DNA from: Rhinopithecus roxellana
Lineage: Eukaryota; Chordata; Mammalia; Primates; Cercopithecidae
Assembly (NCBI RefSeq): GCF_007565055.1
Contig: NC_044557.1
Location: 72,922,595 to 72,986,594 of the forward strand
Length of the DNA: 64,000 nt
Direction of reading: 5' to 3'
A program made the position numbers and the translations under genes. Positions 35,344-47,639 of this stretch are shown here, piece after piece. The notes beneath the pieces were generated by a model. It saw only the letters and a program-made list of their open reading frames with translations. It was not told the origin of the DNA and did no database searches. Position 1 is the stretch's first letter, and each line of letters opens with the position of its first letter.

Positions 35344-35678
35344 GGCAGAGGATGGAGGCTCACGCCTATAATCCTAGCACTTTGGGAGGCCGAGGCAGGT
35401 GGATCACTTGCGGTTGTGAGTTCAAGACCAGCCTGGCCAACATGGCGAAATACTATTTTTAGTAGTAGCAGACTACTACTACTAAAAAGAAAAAAAAAAA
35501 AAAATCTGGGCATGGTGTGTGGTGTGCCTGTATTCCCAGCTACTCAGGAGGCTGAGGCATGAGAATTGCTCGAACCAGGAAGCAGAGGTTGCAGTGAACC
35601 AAGATTGCACTATTGCACTCCAGCCTGGGCGACAGAACACGACTCTGTCTCAAAAAAAAAAAAAAAAAAAAAAAAAAA
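35344..35678 (+). mobile_element. Alu with internal rearrangement
   Basis: A dimeric Alu from GGCAGAGGATGGAGGC to the A-run at 35652-35678. The duplication GTCACATCA is at 35335-35343 and 35679-35687. In the middle A-rich linker region, the usual CGTCTCTACTAAAAATAC is replaced by an inverted repeat at 35456-35488. Confidence 0.9.
35456..35488. repeat. Inverted repeat scar inside Alu
   Basis: TTTTTAGTAGTAG (35456-35468) and its exact reverse complement CTACTACTAAAAA (35476-35488) are separated by 7 nt. Confidence 0.85.
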
Positions 35679-35904
35679 GTCACATCACAAATCTTCAAAA
35701 TCCTTCAATCATCTCACTCTCTCTGACCCCAAACTAGGCCACCGCTTTCTCTTTTTAATTTATTATTATTATTTTACCAAATAAAAGGACCACATACTTT
35801 GGCAGAGACATTTGCCATTCCACATTTCCCCTTTACCATACACAGATTATATTCCTAGCCTGGGCTGCTCTCTCTACTACTTTTTGTAAGCCAAAGAGAA
35901 GCAA

Positions 35905-35906
<2 letters not shown>

Positions 35907-35947
<41 letters not shown>
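35907..35947 (+). repeat. Poly-T run (41 nt)
   Basis: An uninterrupted T run with no Alu or L1 body next to it. Confidence 0.95.
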
Positions 35948-35949
<2 letters not shown>

Positions 35950-35951
<2 letters not shown>

Positions 35952-37350
35952 CACCACCTTTCTAAAGCAGGTACACAATGATCGTTTTGTCCCCATAAAG
36001 ATTCAATCTTAAGGTATGTATGAATTCCTTTCTAACTTTTATGAGTTTTCCCTTCAACATTCTCCAAGAAAAAGTGCTTTTTTGTTATCTATTAACACTT
36101 TTTGGGGCCAGTTTCCAATTTCCCTTCTAGCATCTTTTTTGTTTTTTTGTTTTAACCTGGTATTACAGTGCCCTACAAACATCTTTTATGGAACTTTATC
36201 ACATCATATCTTAGTTTTTTATTGCTGCTTCCTAGGTAAAATTTTTCATCACTTACTTTGTCCTTGTTTCATTGGTCCTTCTCCATAGACCAATAGATCT
36301 TGTCAGAAATGTTTCCACCTACCAAGTGGCTCATGGACAGACTGTGAATATGACCAAATACAGAGAGGAGGAGAAAGGGGAAGTTCCATTCGTGAGTAAA
36401 AAGCTACAGAGTGGGTCCACTGTTATAAAATAAAATGATTCCTTTTAAAAAGCTGGTATGGTTTAGTATAGTGAGAAAAAATAGCAATTATTATACTAAA
36501 TTGTTCTTCTACTGCAACTGGATAGAGGTCAACAACAACAAAAACAAAAACTTTCCAGAATACTTACAGGCCTTTTAACAAATTAGAATGTTTTTATTGT
36601 TAAACAGATATTTATTTTTCCTCTGATGTATATAATGACAAAAAACCTAAACTCATAAAAACCCCAAAAGAAAAGGAAGGAAAATGGATGAAGTACAATT
36701 CAGCACAAATAATGCCATCTAGCTTCCAAATAAATTATTCATGGTAGCTATTTATATGGTGTAATTCCTATACTTACCTGACAATATGCTGACAGGTTCT
36801 TCTTTCTACTCTATTTTCCTCAGTCGGCTTGTTCAAGTCTGAGAAGAAAGGTAAGAGAACAGTGGACTCTCTCTCTTCTTAGAAAGTACTTAGATTATGT
36901 CTCAGTTGTAGAAAAAATCTTAAGATATTTACAGGAAGCAGAGTCTCATTTTTGTGGCTCCTTTAAAAGATGAGAGCATAAATGTAAGTAAAGGACAAAC
37001 TGGGTCCTCCCACCTTGCTTCATGATTTCATGAATCACTGAATCCTAGGTCTGGAAGGGACCTTGAGAGCCTCCTTCCTATCCCTGCCCTCAGCATGAAA
37101 ACATGAGCTGTTCAGAGGAGAACCAATCTCATTTTTCTGGTTTCAGTGAGAAGGTCCCACATCTTGCCCTTTCACTCACTCCAGTGTAACAATCCTGACA
37201 TCAGAATAGTCTTCCTAATGGATAACTGAGTTCTTCAGGTTGCTATATTATCCTCTTATATTAACCTGGAGAGGTCAAGATAATTAATTCATACTTTACT
37301 ATTTTCTCTAATTAGGCATTATGTTGTTTTGTTTCCTCATTTCAAAGTTT
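35950..37350. other. Intergenic, no recognised feature
   Basis: AT-rich sequence. The 90-codon frame at 36016-36288 has no family resemblance. Confidence 0.45.
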
Positions 37351-37354
37351 TTCA

Positions 37355-37580
37355 CTGTCATAGCCTAGTTAAGCATATGGACTTAACACCATATACTAGC
37401 TGTGTGACCTTGGGGAAATATTTTAACCTCTCTACACTTCAATGTCATCATCAATAAAATGGAGGTAACAAAAGTACCTACCTTATAGGGTTCTTAGGAA
37501 GATTAAATTAAATGAGTTAATATTTGTAAATTCCTTGATTCAGTGTTGACATATAGTGTTACATAAATGTTTGCTAAAAA
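37355..37580 (+). repeat. MIR SINE
   Basis: TAGCTGTGTGACCTTGGGG, CTACACTTCAATGTCATC, AAATGGAGGTAAC and CTACCTTATAGGGTTCTTAGG follow the MIR consensus closely. Confidence 0.85.
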
Positions 37581-37912
37581 ATTTAAAGTGTATTTGGAAA
37601 AAAGGAAAGACAAATTTAGAACATATAACAAAATACAAAAAAATTATCAATAATTTTACTGCAGAGATAACACTGTTTATATTTCAATATGTTTCTGTCT
37701 GTTCTTATGTATATATAAAAATCACATATATAGCACATAATTGGGATGATACTATATTTGAGAAAAAGCTCTGCATCAACAGCTACTTCACTTAATGTTA
37801 CTTTATAAACATTTCTCCGGATTCTTAAAAATCTGCAAATTATGTTTAGTGGTTGTATAGCAATCCAGTTTATGGGCCTACACCATCAGCAATCTCCTTG
37901 TTGTTGAGATAT

Positions 37913-37960
37913 GAGTTTTTTTTTTTTAGCATTTCCTTTTTTTTTTTTTTTTTTTTTTTT
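37913..37960 (+). repeat. Poly-T tracts
   Basis: Two T runs (the longer one at 37937-37960) separated by AGCATTTCC. Confidence 0.9.
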
Positions 37961-38870
37961 AGCTAATTCAGTGATAACTGTTTTTATAAATAAACTTTTA
38001 TCCATCTTTTTGAATCTTTCTATTCTAAATTTCCTTGAAGCAGGATGCTGGGAGAAAGGATACCTTGAAGACTCCAGATACATACTGTTAAATTATGTTC
38101 CATAAGAAATGCATTAATTGATGCTCCTAAAAGTAATGTATGAGGTATCATCTTTCATAGAAATATTAAACGTTGCTTTAAAAAAGAAACATAATTTCCA
38201 TTTTTATAGTAAATACTACCATATTTTACCATAGTTTAATGTTTTAATTTGAATTTTTGATTCCTGGTTAGAGTGAATGTTTCTATTAACTATTATATAC
38301 TAATTATTGAGTGCATATTAGCTACTGTAAACTAGTACATTTTTATTAAGTCATGCCTTAGCATTTGGCTCTCCAAGTGGAATTCATTGTTCTTTTATGT
38401 TTTCCTTTGGGTCATGTTTTCTAACTTTAATTGACTTGTGATTTTCCTTTAAAGAGTTTTTTCTTCCTTGGGTTATTTTCCTATACTGGAAACCAAGGTA
38501 AGAGGCTGTGTTGGTATTAGGGCCCAACTGACTTGTATGTGGCATAATGGGATGTTACCATCTTTGCAAGTCAGGACAAACCATCAAGTGACTAGTATGA
38601 CTTAGTACTGATCTGGGTTCTGTGGAGATAAGAGAGGGTCCTTACTCTCCCAGAGTTTTAAAGTCTAGTTGGAAAGAAATGACCAATGCTTAAAACAATT
38701 AGTGATCAATTAAGGCAGCCTATACTGAGTGAATTGTGGAATACATACAAAGTGCTACAGCCATTTAAAGAAGGGAGAGATCAATGATGATATGACTAAT
38801 CATCCACGAGGTTGGCCTTGGCGGAGGGAAGGGCAAGCAGTTTGGGTGAAAAGAACTACAGAAGTAAATG
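37961..38870. other. Intergenic, no recognised feature
   Basis: AT-rich sequence. No gene supported. Confidence 0.45.
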
Positions 38871-38874
38871 GCAG

Positions 38875-39182
38875 CCTATTATAGATGAAAAGAGCATGAA
38901 TTTTTGTGTCAGATCTGGGTGGGAAGCCTCAGCTACACCACTTAGTAACTTTAACCTCAAGCAAGTGTACTAAGTGGGTTTGAATCCCAATTCTGCCACT
39001 CATGAGCTGTGTTACCTTGGGGAAGCTGATAATTTCTATGATAAGTCTAAGTTTGCTCATGCATAACATAAGGATAATACAAGGACCTACCTCACAGGAT
39101 TGTCATGGGGATTCAATGAGTAAATGTGAGAACTGGGGTCTGGCACATTATAAGCACTCAATAGTGTTAGCTTTTATTACTA
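38875..39182 (+). repeat. Two MIR SINEs in tandem
   Basis: A partial MIR (GAAAAGAGCATGAATTTTTGTGTC...AAGCCTCAGCTACACC) is followed from about 38970 by a second, fuller one (GGTTTGAATCCCAATTCTGCC, CTACCTCACAGGATTGTC, CTGGCACATTATAAGCACTC), in the same orientation. Confidence 0.8.
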
Positions 39183-39184
39183 AC

Positions 39185-39685
39185 CTATATAAACATCAAT
39201 AAGTTACTTATTAGTATGATATAGTAATGATTCTCCACTACATTAGATAACTATGGGTATTTTGATTGAGAATTGGGCAAATTTGGCACTGAAAAGGAAA
39301 GGAAGAGACTGGAACTGGAAGTTTTCCTCCAAATCATGATACACATATTAAATTTGGAAGTGCAGTGCTCAGCTCTGCACTCAGGTCAGCGATTATTCAC
39401 TGGAGCACATACCCACAGACCTGTTTCCTTCCATTTAGCTTGAGAGCCTGATTTTTCTCTGCAAGGCTCAAAGTCAGCTCTGATTTTTTAAAGATCAAAT
39501 TCCACACTCTCATCAATATTTCCTAAAAAAAGATACAGTTAACATGCCTAAAATAGGAATTAAAATAGACATATAATTAAAATACCAATTAAGTAAAGAG
39601 GCACTATATTAGCAACACTAAAGAAAATAGAAGGATTTAGAAAAATCAAAATACTGAGAGTGAAGGTTTTAAAATATGTATTCAT
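39185..39685. other. Intergenic, no recognised feature
   Basis: No gene or repeat I can name. Confidence 0.45.
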
Positions 39686-39689
39686 TCTT

Positions 39690-40212
39690 TCTTGACACTC
39701 CTCCCCTAAAAAGGTGGCGTCTACTTCCACTATCCTGGACTGTGGGCTGGAGTTGGTGACTATTTTATGTATAGGATGAGGTGGAAGTGACAGTGTTTGA
39801 CTTCCAAAACTGGGCCATAAAATCCTTTGCAGCTTCGTTTCTGTCTTGGGTCCCTCTCCTCAGGGGACCCAGCAGCCTTGTTTGGAGGAAACTCAAGAAG
39901 CCCTATGGAGAGGTCCAAGTAGTAAGGAATCAAATCAAGACCTCCTGCCAACAGCCGGCACAAACTTGTCAGCCGTGTGAGTGAGTAATTTTGGAATAGA
40001 ATCCCCCAGTCGCAGACAAGCCTTAAAATGCCCGTAACCCCAGCCAACAGTGTGACTGAAACCTTATGAGAGAACCCCGAGCCAAAACCACACAGCTAAG
40101 CTACTCCCAAATTCCTGACCAACAGAAAACTGTGTGATAATAAAAGTTTAATTTTTCAAAGCCACTACATTTTAGGGTAGTGTATTATGTAGCCATATAT
40201 GACTTATACACC
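39690..40212 (+). repeat. MLT1-type MaLR LTR
   Basis: CCACTATCCTGGACTGTGGGC, GGAATAGAATCCCCCAGTC, CAACAGAAAACTGTGTGATAATAAAAG and GTAGCCATATATGACTTATAC follow an MLT1 LTR, including its polyA signal region near the end. Confidence 0.75.
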
Positions 40213-40394
40213 AAATGTGATCTAAATTGAGATTTTACCATGAGATACTTAACCTAATTCACTTGAGGAAAAAAAAAGGCAAGGCTCATAGTGAATTAGA
40301 GGGAGATTTTGATATGTAGACATGAAGAAAATAAGTAGAAAAGCAAACATTAAATAGGAAATTAACTATAAGCAGGTCACACCTTGTGGAACAG

Positions 40395-40700
40395 ACTGGC
40401 TCGCTGTTCAAACCCATTTCTTCTTTCTCCCAGATATACTGCCGGACTACATTTCCCAGCCTCCCTTAAAGCTGGATGTGGCAATAAAACCAAGTGCTAA
40501 CCAACTGGACTAAAAACCTCCCACAAAATCTCCAATGCTGTCCCTTTTTCTGTCTGCCAGCTAGATATTAACAACCAGAGTAATCTTGGAAGATGACAGA
40601 GCCTCTATCAGCCTAAGGTTCTCAATAATAGTGAAGCAGACAGCCTCCTAAACCAGGCTGCTGGAAGATTTACCCCTTTAATGTGGCTTCTGTAAGTTCT
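40395..40700 (+). repeat. Ancient repeat, family not named
   Basis: GACTACATTTCCCAGCCTCCCTTAAAGC, CCTCCCACAAAATCTCCAATGC and GATGACAGAGCCTCTATCAGCC are phrases of a common mammalian repeat. A related stretch appears at about 44370-44560. Confidence 0.5.
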
Positions 40701-40956
40701 TAGGCAGCTTCATCCAGTCACTAGATTGAGAAGGGAAGTGCACAAAGGCCTGCTGGTTTCTTTACCACTAGAGCCAGAAGGTAACTCTCCTCACTTTGCT
40801 CACATTCCTTTGGTGCTAATTAGTCATTTGGACCTACCTAAGTGGAAAGATAACTGGGAAATGCAACCCTTGTTTAGGCTGCTGTTCTCTAGCAAAAACT
40901 CGACACAAAGCGAATAGGCATGGATCTTTGGCAGATGTGCCATAGTCTCTCCCTTC

Positions 40957-41112
40957 CTTTAATTTTTTTTCTTTTTCTTTTTCTTTTTTTCTGTAGAGAC
41001 CAGGTCTCACTCTGTTGCCCAGGCAGGTCTCCAACTCCTGGACTTAAGCGATACTCCTGCCTCAGCCTCCCAAAGTGTTGTGATTACAGGTGTGAGCCAC
41101 AACACTTGGCTA
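40957..41112 (-). mobile_element. Alu-like monomer, reverse
   Basis: A reverse-oriented single Alu arm after a T-rich tail: GTCTCACTCTGTTGCCC, GCAGGTCTCCAACTCCTGG, CTGCCTCAGCCTCCCAAAGTG and GTGTGAGCCACAACACTTGGC. Confidence 0.85.
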
Positions 41113-42404
41113 GTCTATCCTTTCTTACACAAGAAGACTCAACTCCCAAGGAGGAGGACTAAAGGACCCATCCAGATCATGCCTCCAGCTCCAAATCCAA
41201 GACCTCCAAAATGTACATAGTCTTCTCATAAAGTTGCCAGATGTTGTGATCTGGCAAACTATAAACAGAAGATATGTTACACCTCATATAAAACATATAA
41301 TAATGGAACAGGGACATGATAACCATAAGAAACAATCTGACATAATCATTGGTTCATAAGAATGTTGGAACTTTGTCCGTCAGGCATTGTGCTGTACTTC
41401 TGCCCTGTGGGTAGGATAAATTCCTTGGATATGCCCTGTCCTTCTTTCTGGAAGGAATCACTTGTCCATTGTTTCCAAGACCCCTCATTCAAGGCCCTAG
41501 GAGTTTCTTCCTCCTAGGTTAGGCCACATCTAAAATAAATATTCAGGAACATGCCCTCTTTGGGGGCTGTTCTAGCACATTTTCTAGCCTGTTTCCTACT
41601 GCCACAAGTTTGGGGACTCAAGTGTTGTTTATTAAGGCTCAAACAGTCTAAGGCTCATGGGTTCTTTGGCAATGTATTTCCCTTACAAACTTAGACTTTT
41701 GCGTTACTTGCTTCCCATCAGTTCTATGTGCCAATAACCATATTAAAATTTTCCTGCCACCAGTCTGAGTTGTTTCTCTGTTTCCTGACCCATGACTTCT
41801 CTTTTTCAGCTCAGCGATGCACTTTTGAGATTATGAGAAATAGCTTTGACCTTATAATGCTGTTTGACATAAGGCAGCATCACTACTGAACTTTTATCAC
41901 TCAGCTTCATATTTTACTGTTTAGAGTCTAGCCTCTGTCTCTCCTAGCCCCCTTATATTCTGTTCGCAACCAAGAAATTCTTTCCTGAGCTCATCATTTG
42001 TATAAGGTATGGCCGAAGGCTGGGGGGTTCTACCCTCTTCCTGCTCTGGTACCCTGGTTTCCCTCCTATGGATCCACTCAGCAGCAGGGGGCATCACTGA
42101 TTATGCCATTTCAGTATCAGGAGAAAATGAGTTCAATTTTTAGCAACTGTTTCTTAATGTCATTTGTATTCCAGAACAGTTAGTTTTGCTAATTTGGCAG
42201 AATGTGGACAAGGTTCAATAAAATTCAAAGATAAATATAAGCACATGAACTTTGTGGTCTGGGTAAATGGTAATGAAAAACAGTCTTTTCTCAGAGTGCT
42301 CATTGAATAGAACCTTTTAAGTTTTAACACTATGAATGTTAAAAACAATTCAACCAAATGACAGGATTTTGTTGGGTTTTGCTATGGTAAAAGCTATTTT
42401 GTTT
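41113..42404. other. Intergenic, possible old LTR sequence
   Basis: 41270-41780 has the look of a decayed LTR or retroviral fragment (mixed composition, AAAATAAATATTC at about 41532), but I cannot match it to a family. 41998-42183 has no supported gene. Confidence 0.35.
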
Positions 42405-42416
42405 AAAAGATAATTA

Positions 42417-42696
42417 GGCTGGGCACCATGGCTCTCACCTGTTTGGACGGCCAAGGCAGGTGCATCACTTGAGTTAAGGAGTTTGAGACCAGCCTGGCCA
42501 ACATGGTGAAACCCTGTCTCTACTAAAAATACAAAAATTAGCCAAGAGTAGTGGCAGGTGCCTGTAATCCCAGCTACTGGGGAGGCTGAGGCAGGAAAAT
42601 TGTTTGAACCCAAGAGGTTGAAGTTGCAGTGAGCCAAGATCATGCCAGTGCACTTCAGCCTGGGCAACAGAGTGAGATTCTGTCTTAAAACAAAAC
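42417..42696 (+). mobile_element. AluS/J-type insertion
   Basis: A full dimeric Alu, GGCTGGGCACCATGGC to GTCTTAAAACAAAAC. The 12-bp perfect duplication AAAAGATAATTA is at 42405-42416 and 42697-42708. Confidence 0.95.
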
Positions 42697-42934
42697 AAAA
42701 GATAATTAAATATTAATATTTTGCCACATGGCATGCTAATGATTAGAGTTATGACTACTCAAGGTCTAGAGGATTGTAGTACAAGATATTTACGTACCAT
42801 ACTCCACAATTAAACCAAAGACTGTTTTCCAAGTTGTTTTTCTGTTCATGAAGGGAGATGTAAATTTCTTTCTTGGAGGGATGTATTTATGGTGGTGGAA
42901 GTAAAAGACATCCAAATGAGCAGTTTCCACATGA

Positions 42935-43045
42935 TGATGATTATGATGAAGGAAGGAGAGAAAGAGGGAGAAAAAGGAGGAAGAGGAAATTAAGAAGGAA
43001 AAGGAGGATGAGGAGGAAAAAGGACCATAAGAAAAAAAAAATGTT
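42935..43045 (+). repeat. Purine-rich (GA/GGA) low-complexity tract
   Basis: About 110 bp of nearly pure A/G on the plus strand, preceded by (ATG)n-like units. The Arg/Lys-rich and Ser/Phe-rich frames over it come from composition only. Confidence 0.85.
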
Positions 43046-43394
43046 TTATCAAGATGATCAGTAATCATCTGACAATTGGCCCAATTCAGTTTTTTGTCAG
43101 CTGATAATCAACATGAACATATAGGATCCCCAGTACCTACAAAAACTCATATTCTGCAGTTACAAGGAACCTCACTTAAGATAATGATAGCTGTTAGGAT
43201 GGAATACCAGAAAATGATTTTTGTTTTTTCATTTTTCTCTAACTTTCCTTATTTAAGTTCTATCAGAGTCTTGCAAGGCAAACAGTATTATTCTCATTTT
43301 ACAGATGAAGAAACTTGGCTCAGATGCCATTACAAAAGTAGAGGAGCAGGCATTCAAACTTCAGGTAGTCTGTCTCCATGGTTCTGAAGCTTTT

Positions 43395-43475
43395 ATTATA
43401 TGATGTGTTGTGGAGATTATGCAAGACACTGCACATGAATGCAGAATGCCTGGCACATGGTAAGCACTCAGATGT
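43395..43475 (+). repeat. MIR SINE 3' fragment
   Basis: GAATGCCTGGCACATGGTAAGCACTCAG is the MIR 3' end. Confidence 0.65.
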
Positions 43476-43869
43476 GACTTTCTCTCCGTCCCTGGATCCC
43501 TTACTGGAGACTTACTTTCTATGTTCACTGTTGTGCACATAGAAAGAGTAACTACATTTTCTTTTCAATTCCAAAGAAAAGTGTCAGCATAAGCTTATTT
43601 GAACCTCATTAGGGATAAGAAGTAGGATGGCTGTGAGTTCTGATAGTTTTGACATATATTTTGATAAATCACTATATTACCTAAAAGCAAAATAGTGATA
43701 TGATTTCTTTATAGGAAGTGTTCTTTATTTCTCAGATCACAAGCCTGCTATTCTTTTTAGTTTATAAAATGGTAAGCACAAAATAAAACAGCTAGTATAA
43801 ATTGATTTTTATAAGGGTCATGTTCCTTCTAAATTTGAGTAAATATGGAATTTTAGTGAAGGAGTCCCA

Positions 43870-44045
43870 GATTTTAATTCTTTTCCTACCGCTTATTATA
43901 TAACTTTGGCCAGTTATTTGACATTCTCCAACTTCAGTTTTTCATTTGTAAAATGCAGATACTTGCCTTGCAGATATGCTGTGAGAATTAAGTGAGGTGA
44001 GGTATAAATTAAATAATACATAGTAAGGACCCAAGAAAGTAAGCA
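43870..44045 (+). repeat. MIR SINE
   Basis: ATAACTTTGGCCAGTTATTTGAC, CTTCAGTTTTTCATTTGTAAAATGC and GCTGTGAGAATTAAGTGAGG match the MIR centre and 3' half. Confidence 0.75.
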
Positions 44046-44369
44046 CTTCCTCCTGTCAGCGAGCTGAAAGGACAAATGTTGGCTTAATCTCCTTTTTATG
44101 ATCAAATAATACAATAAAATCATATAGGTAATATTAAAGTATAATTGTGACAATTTCTTTTTAAGCATTTTTAATAAAGACCTACTAAATTGTGCCTTCT
44201 CTGGAGATCTTTAGCATTTTTTGGCCCCCCAGTATAAATGTATTAATATTAAATTGATCAAGTGATCATTAGAGAAGACGAGAATATTTATGTTCATTGA
44301 TACGTACTCTGCTTGAACAAAACAAAGACCTTAGAAATTATGGTAGTCATTAGTGCCATTTGCCAAACA

Positions 44370-44560
44370 CTCCCAATTCTCCTCATTTCAGTGTTCATGC
44401 TGGAACTGCATTTCCTGGCTTAAGTGAGACTATATGACTAGTCCTGACTAAATATGTGTTGACCTGGTGCAGTGTCTCTTTCAGACTCTTTTCCCCTCCA
44501 GCTTGGCAACAAGGGGCACGTAAAAAGGTGGCTGCATCAGACTGGGTCCCCCTGACTGCT
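44370..44560 (+). repeat. Ancient repeat, family not named
   Basis: GGAACTGCATTTCCTGGC and CTCCAGCTTGGCAACAAGGGGC resemble the element at about 40395-40700. Confidence 0.4.
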
Positions 44561-44599
44561 GACCTACAAGAGTCGTATAGCGAGAGGCTGTGGAATTGT

Positions 44600-46615
44600 A
44601 ACAGCATCACTTAGCTTATTCCGAATGATCACAGGTGGTTAACAAAACCCAAAAGAACTTCTAGAAGCAAATAGATATCAAAGGAAGTAGACTTTCTTCC
44701 TATAGAGTATGTAGATAAGAATCTTGATCAAATTTTTATTCAAAATAGATGGAACAAGATATGGGGCCTCACTTCCAAATGTCTCTTTAGAGGTTTTGAC
44801 CTTGACAGCACTTACATATAATAAGGATAAAATTCCGGTCAATAATATAAATTGTGATACATTCTTCAAATGAAAATGGAGATCAAAATTAGATTACAAG
44901 AAGATTTAAAGCAGGTGCATAAGTTAATTTGATATTTATTTCTCACCTAAAAGCTTTCTAGACACTCAGATAAGTGTGTTTTTAAAAAATACTTATTCAT
45001 GTATTTTTTCCATATCATAAAATGTATACTCTAAGTTTAATACTGAGTGATTTAGAGAAACCCAAATAACTTGGACTATTTCCTATAAAACAACAAAAAA
45101 TAAGGCACAGTCTACATTATATAGTGAAATGGTAGCAAGAAGAATGACAAACCTAAATTAGGGGTAAATATTCATTTTAATTTTTTTGGATAAATACTTT
45201 CAAATACAATTTTAAAAGACCCAATCAGCATTACAGATTCCAATTTAAATTCAACTTAATAAACACAATAAAGTATTTGAGTAGTTTTATTTTAAAATTA
45301 TATGACACACTTGTTATTAACATATAAGGCATCAAGTGCCCTAAGAAAGAGCTCATAACCTTAGTAATTCCCCTTGAAAATATCAAAAAGCACATAATCA
45401 ATGTCAAATTATTTTTGGTAAGAAAAGTAAAATTAAAAGCACGATGAGAACCACAGGGTACACACTGTAAATACACAATATGTAATAATTCATCTTTCTT
45501 TCTTACATGACATTTGTTTGGAGCCTGGCTAGGAAGCCTGAAGATGGCAGTGAAAAAATAGAGAGAACTGTTCCTGAAACACAGGAGTGTTACCCAAACT
45601 TGAAACAAAGGAAGATACTCCCCATAGTCCCCTGAAATAAAATAACGATTCATGGTAAAATAATTTCCAAATATCTCACACTCTTATGAGTCTGAAATTG
45701 AGAAGTTAAAAATAAATCAATAAACATCTGTGGGAGGCTGAACAACCAAAACAGGTTTATAATAATTATGGCATCTCATTCTGAGGCTGATTCCAAATTT
45801 TTCATTCATGAGTTGTGAAAGACTTCTCTTCTTTTTAATGTCAACAGTAAGGCATGCCAAATTCCTATAATAAAATTATTCTAACAATAACTTTGGGTAT
45901 TAAAGTTGTATAACTATAAAATATAGTCTGAATGCACATAGACTTGAGTGCACATAAATCTGCACACAAACATAAACCATGAGTACACTCAAGTGTAAGC
46001 CACAGATTCTTGAAATCAGTTTCATGTGTTTAAAATAACATCTTGCTTTTTACAGTGTCAATGTGTCAGTGCACTAGGCAGGCAAATTATTTCCCAAGAC
46101 TTATAAAATTTGGAAGAAGATATTATAGAATATTATGAATCATAAAATGATATAGCTAAAAATCAGCAGGAAGACAATGCTATGTTAATTCTCTTTCTCA
46201 AGTACTCTTTTTACACTAGGAAAAGCCAGTGAGAGTTCATTATAATCTTCTCATCATAGTCAGTTTTTATGTCCAATTCTGGGAAAGGTTAAACCCATTA
46301 CAGAGAACAGTAAGTATTGATAGTATTACATCTTGCTGTAATAGGTGAATCATTGGCAAAGGTTGTGAATCTTTTTTGTCAGACCACATATTTTTGATGG
46401 CATTAATTGCTGCGCTGCAATCTGACCTTCAGGTTGAAAAACCTTCTCCTAAGAGATATACATATAGAACATTTTTTAAAACTTTAGACAATTAATCCAA
46501 GTAAAGTTTTGCATACACCCACCATTGCACATGTGAAAGATGAAGACCAAAATGTTCACATGCTCCTGCCTAGAATTTTTGCTTGTCAGAAAGAGGTTAA
46601 AAAAAAAGTAGAGCC
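44600..46615. other. Intergenic, no recognised feature
   Basis: AT-rich sequence of 2 kb. A 140-codon frame on the minus strand (45231-45653) has AT-rich codons, no domain I recognise and no supporting context. It is not called as a gene. Confidence 0.4.
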
Positions 46616-46619
46616 ATTG

Positions 46620-47635
46620 GGTCCAGGCTTTTAATTCTCAGTGTTTAACTAGCATGGTGCTCAGTCACTCATTTATCAGGATTAAGTCACCCCTTATTCT
46701 GGGGGACTGAGGTAAAGGCACACATAACTTTGGTAGCACAGTCTCTTTTCAGAAGTTGTACCTTGAAGGGCATGTCCCAGCACTAGTCCAATTGGGTCCC
46801 TAAAACAAATAAGTATGAGGGGGATGGACTCATATTTTAAGCAGACAGCAAAGCATTTGATATCAAGGCAAGTAACTTGATAGTACAGAATCAAGGGTTA
46901 TAGCAGTCATGCGGGTAAAAGCAACCATGCCCTCCAAGAATTTCATGTTCCAAGCAGTCTTGTCTTCCTCTAAGCTATAAATCAACTATGCAGTGGGGAA
47001 CATGAAGAAAAGCTGTTCTTTATATGAGGGTCCAGTACATCTTATTACGTGATCTGCTTTAAGAGCTCCCAATGGGTGGAAAGGACACATAGCACTACAA
47101 AGAAAACTCTTTGTAAACTCTACCACTAACAGTTTAAGGTGCTCTAAAAAGAACTGGCTTATAAAGGTATTAGGAGCCTTAAATCATCCATCAGCAGCAT
47201 GTAGATCCCAGTAATAAAGGAGAAAGACAGGTTTCTTTCTGTAACTCACCCCATTGGTCCATACTGCTGAAAGATGAGCTGTCTTCTCATTGAGATTAGG
47301 AAGAATGACTCTGAGTTTAGATTTCTAAAACCACGTAAATAAGGTAAAGACCTAGAACCACTGAAAAACGTTTTTCTTCCCTAGGTCTAGCAATAAAAAC
47401 TTTTATAGGTAACAACCAGCACCATGTTGAAGAGACAGATGGAAGGTCATAAATCTCCATGAAGGATGCAAGACCAACACCATAGCTATTGTATGCCCAA
47501 TGTCTGTAGAATGTATCACCTGGTCTTGCCAAAGTACCTCTAGAGCCAAAAACACTCTTTGTCAAATTGGGAACAAGAGGAAATAAAGCACATGGCTTTT
47601 CTTTGCCTGTGTTACCATCATTTTAAATTCAAGTA
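46620..47635 (-). pseudogene. Decayed coding-like tract, origin unknown
   Basis: On the minus strand one frame is open for about 100 codons (about 47632 down to 47317). A second frame then takes over and shows only about six stops in about 230 codons down to 46620, with open runs of about 44, 62 and 43 codons. This is fewer stops than its AT-rich composition would give. The pattern suggests an old protein-coding unit with one frameshift: a retroviral or transposon interior, or an old retrocopy. I recognise no motif, and flanking LTRs were not found. Confidence 0.3.
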
Positions 47636-47639
47636 ATCT

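Noticed and set aside
42790..43068. Arg/Lys-rich (plus) and Ser/Phe-rich (minus) frames
   Set aside because: They lie over a purine-rich low-complexity tract.
45231..45653. 140-codon frame on the minus strand
   Set aside because: AT-rich codons give mostly Phe, Leu, Ile, Asn and Lys. No domain, no supporting splice sites, and a length expected by chance in 64 kb of AT-rich DNA.
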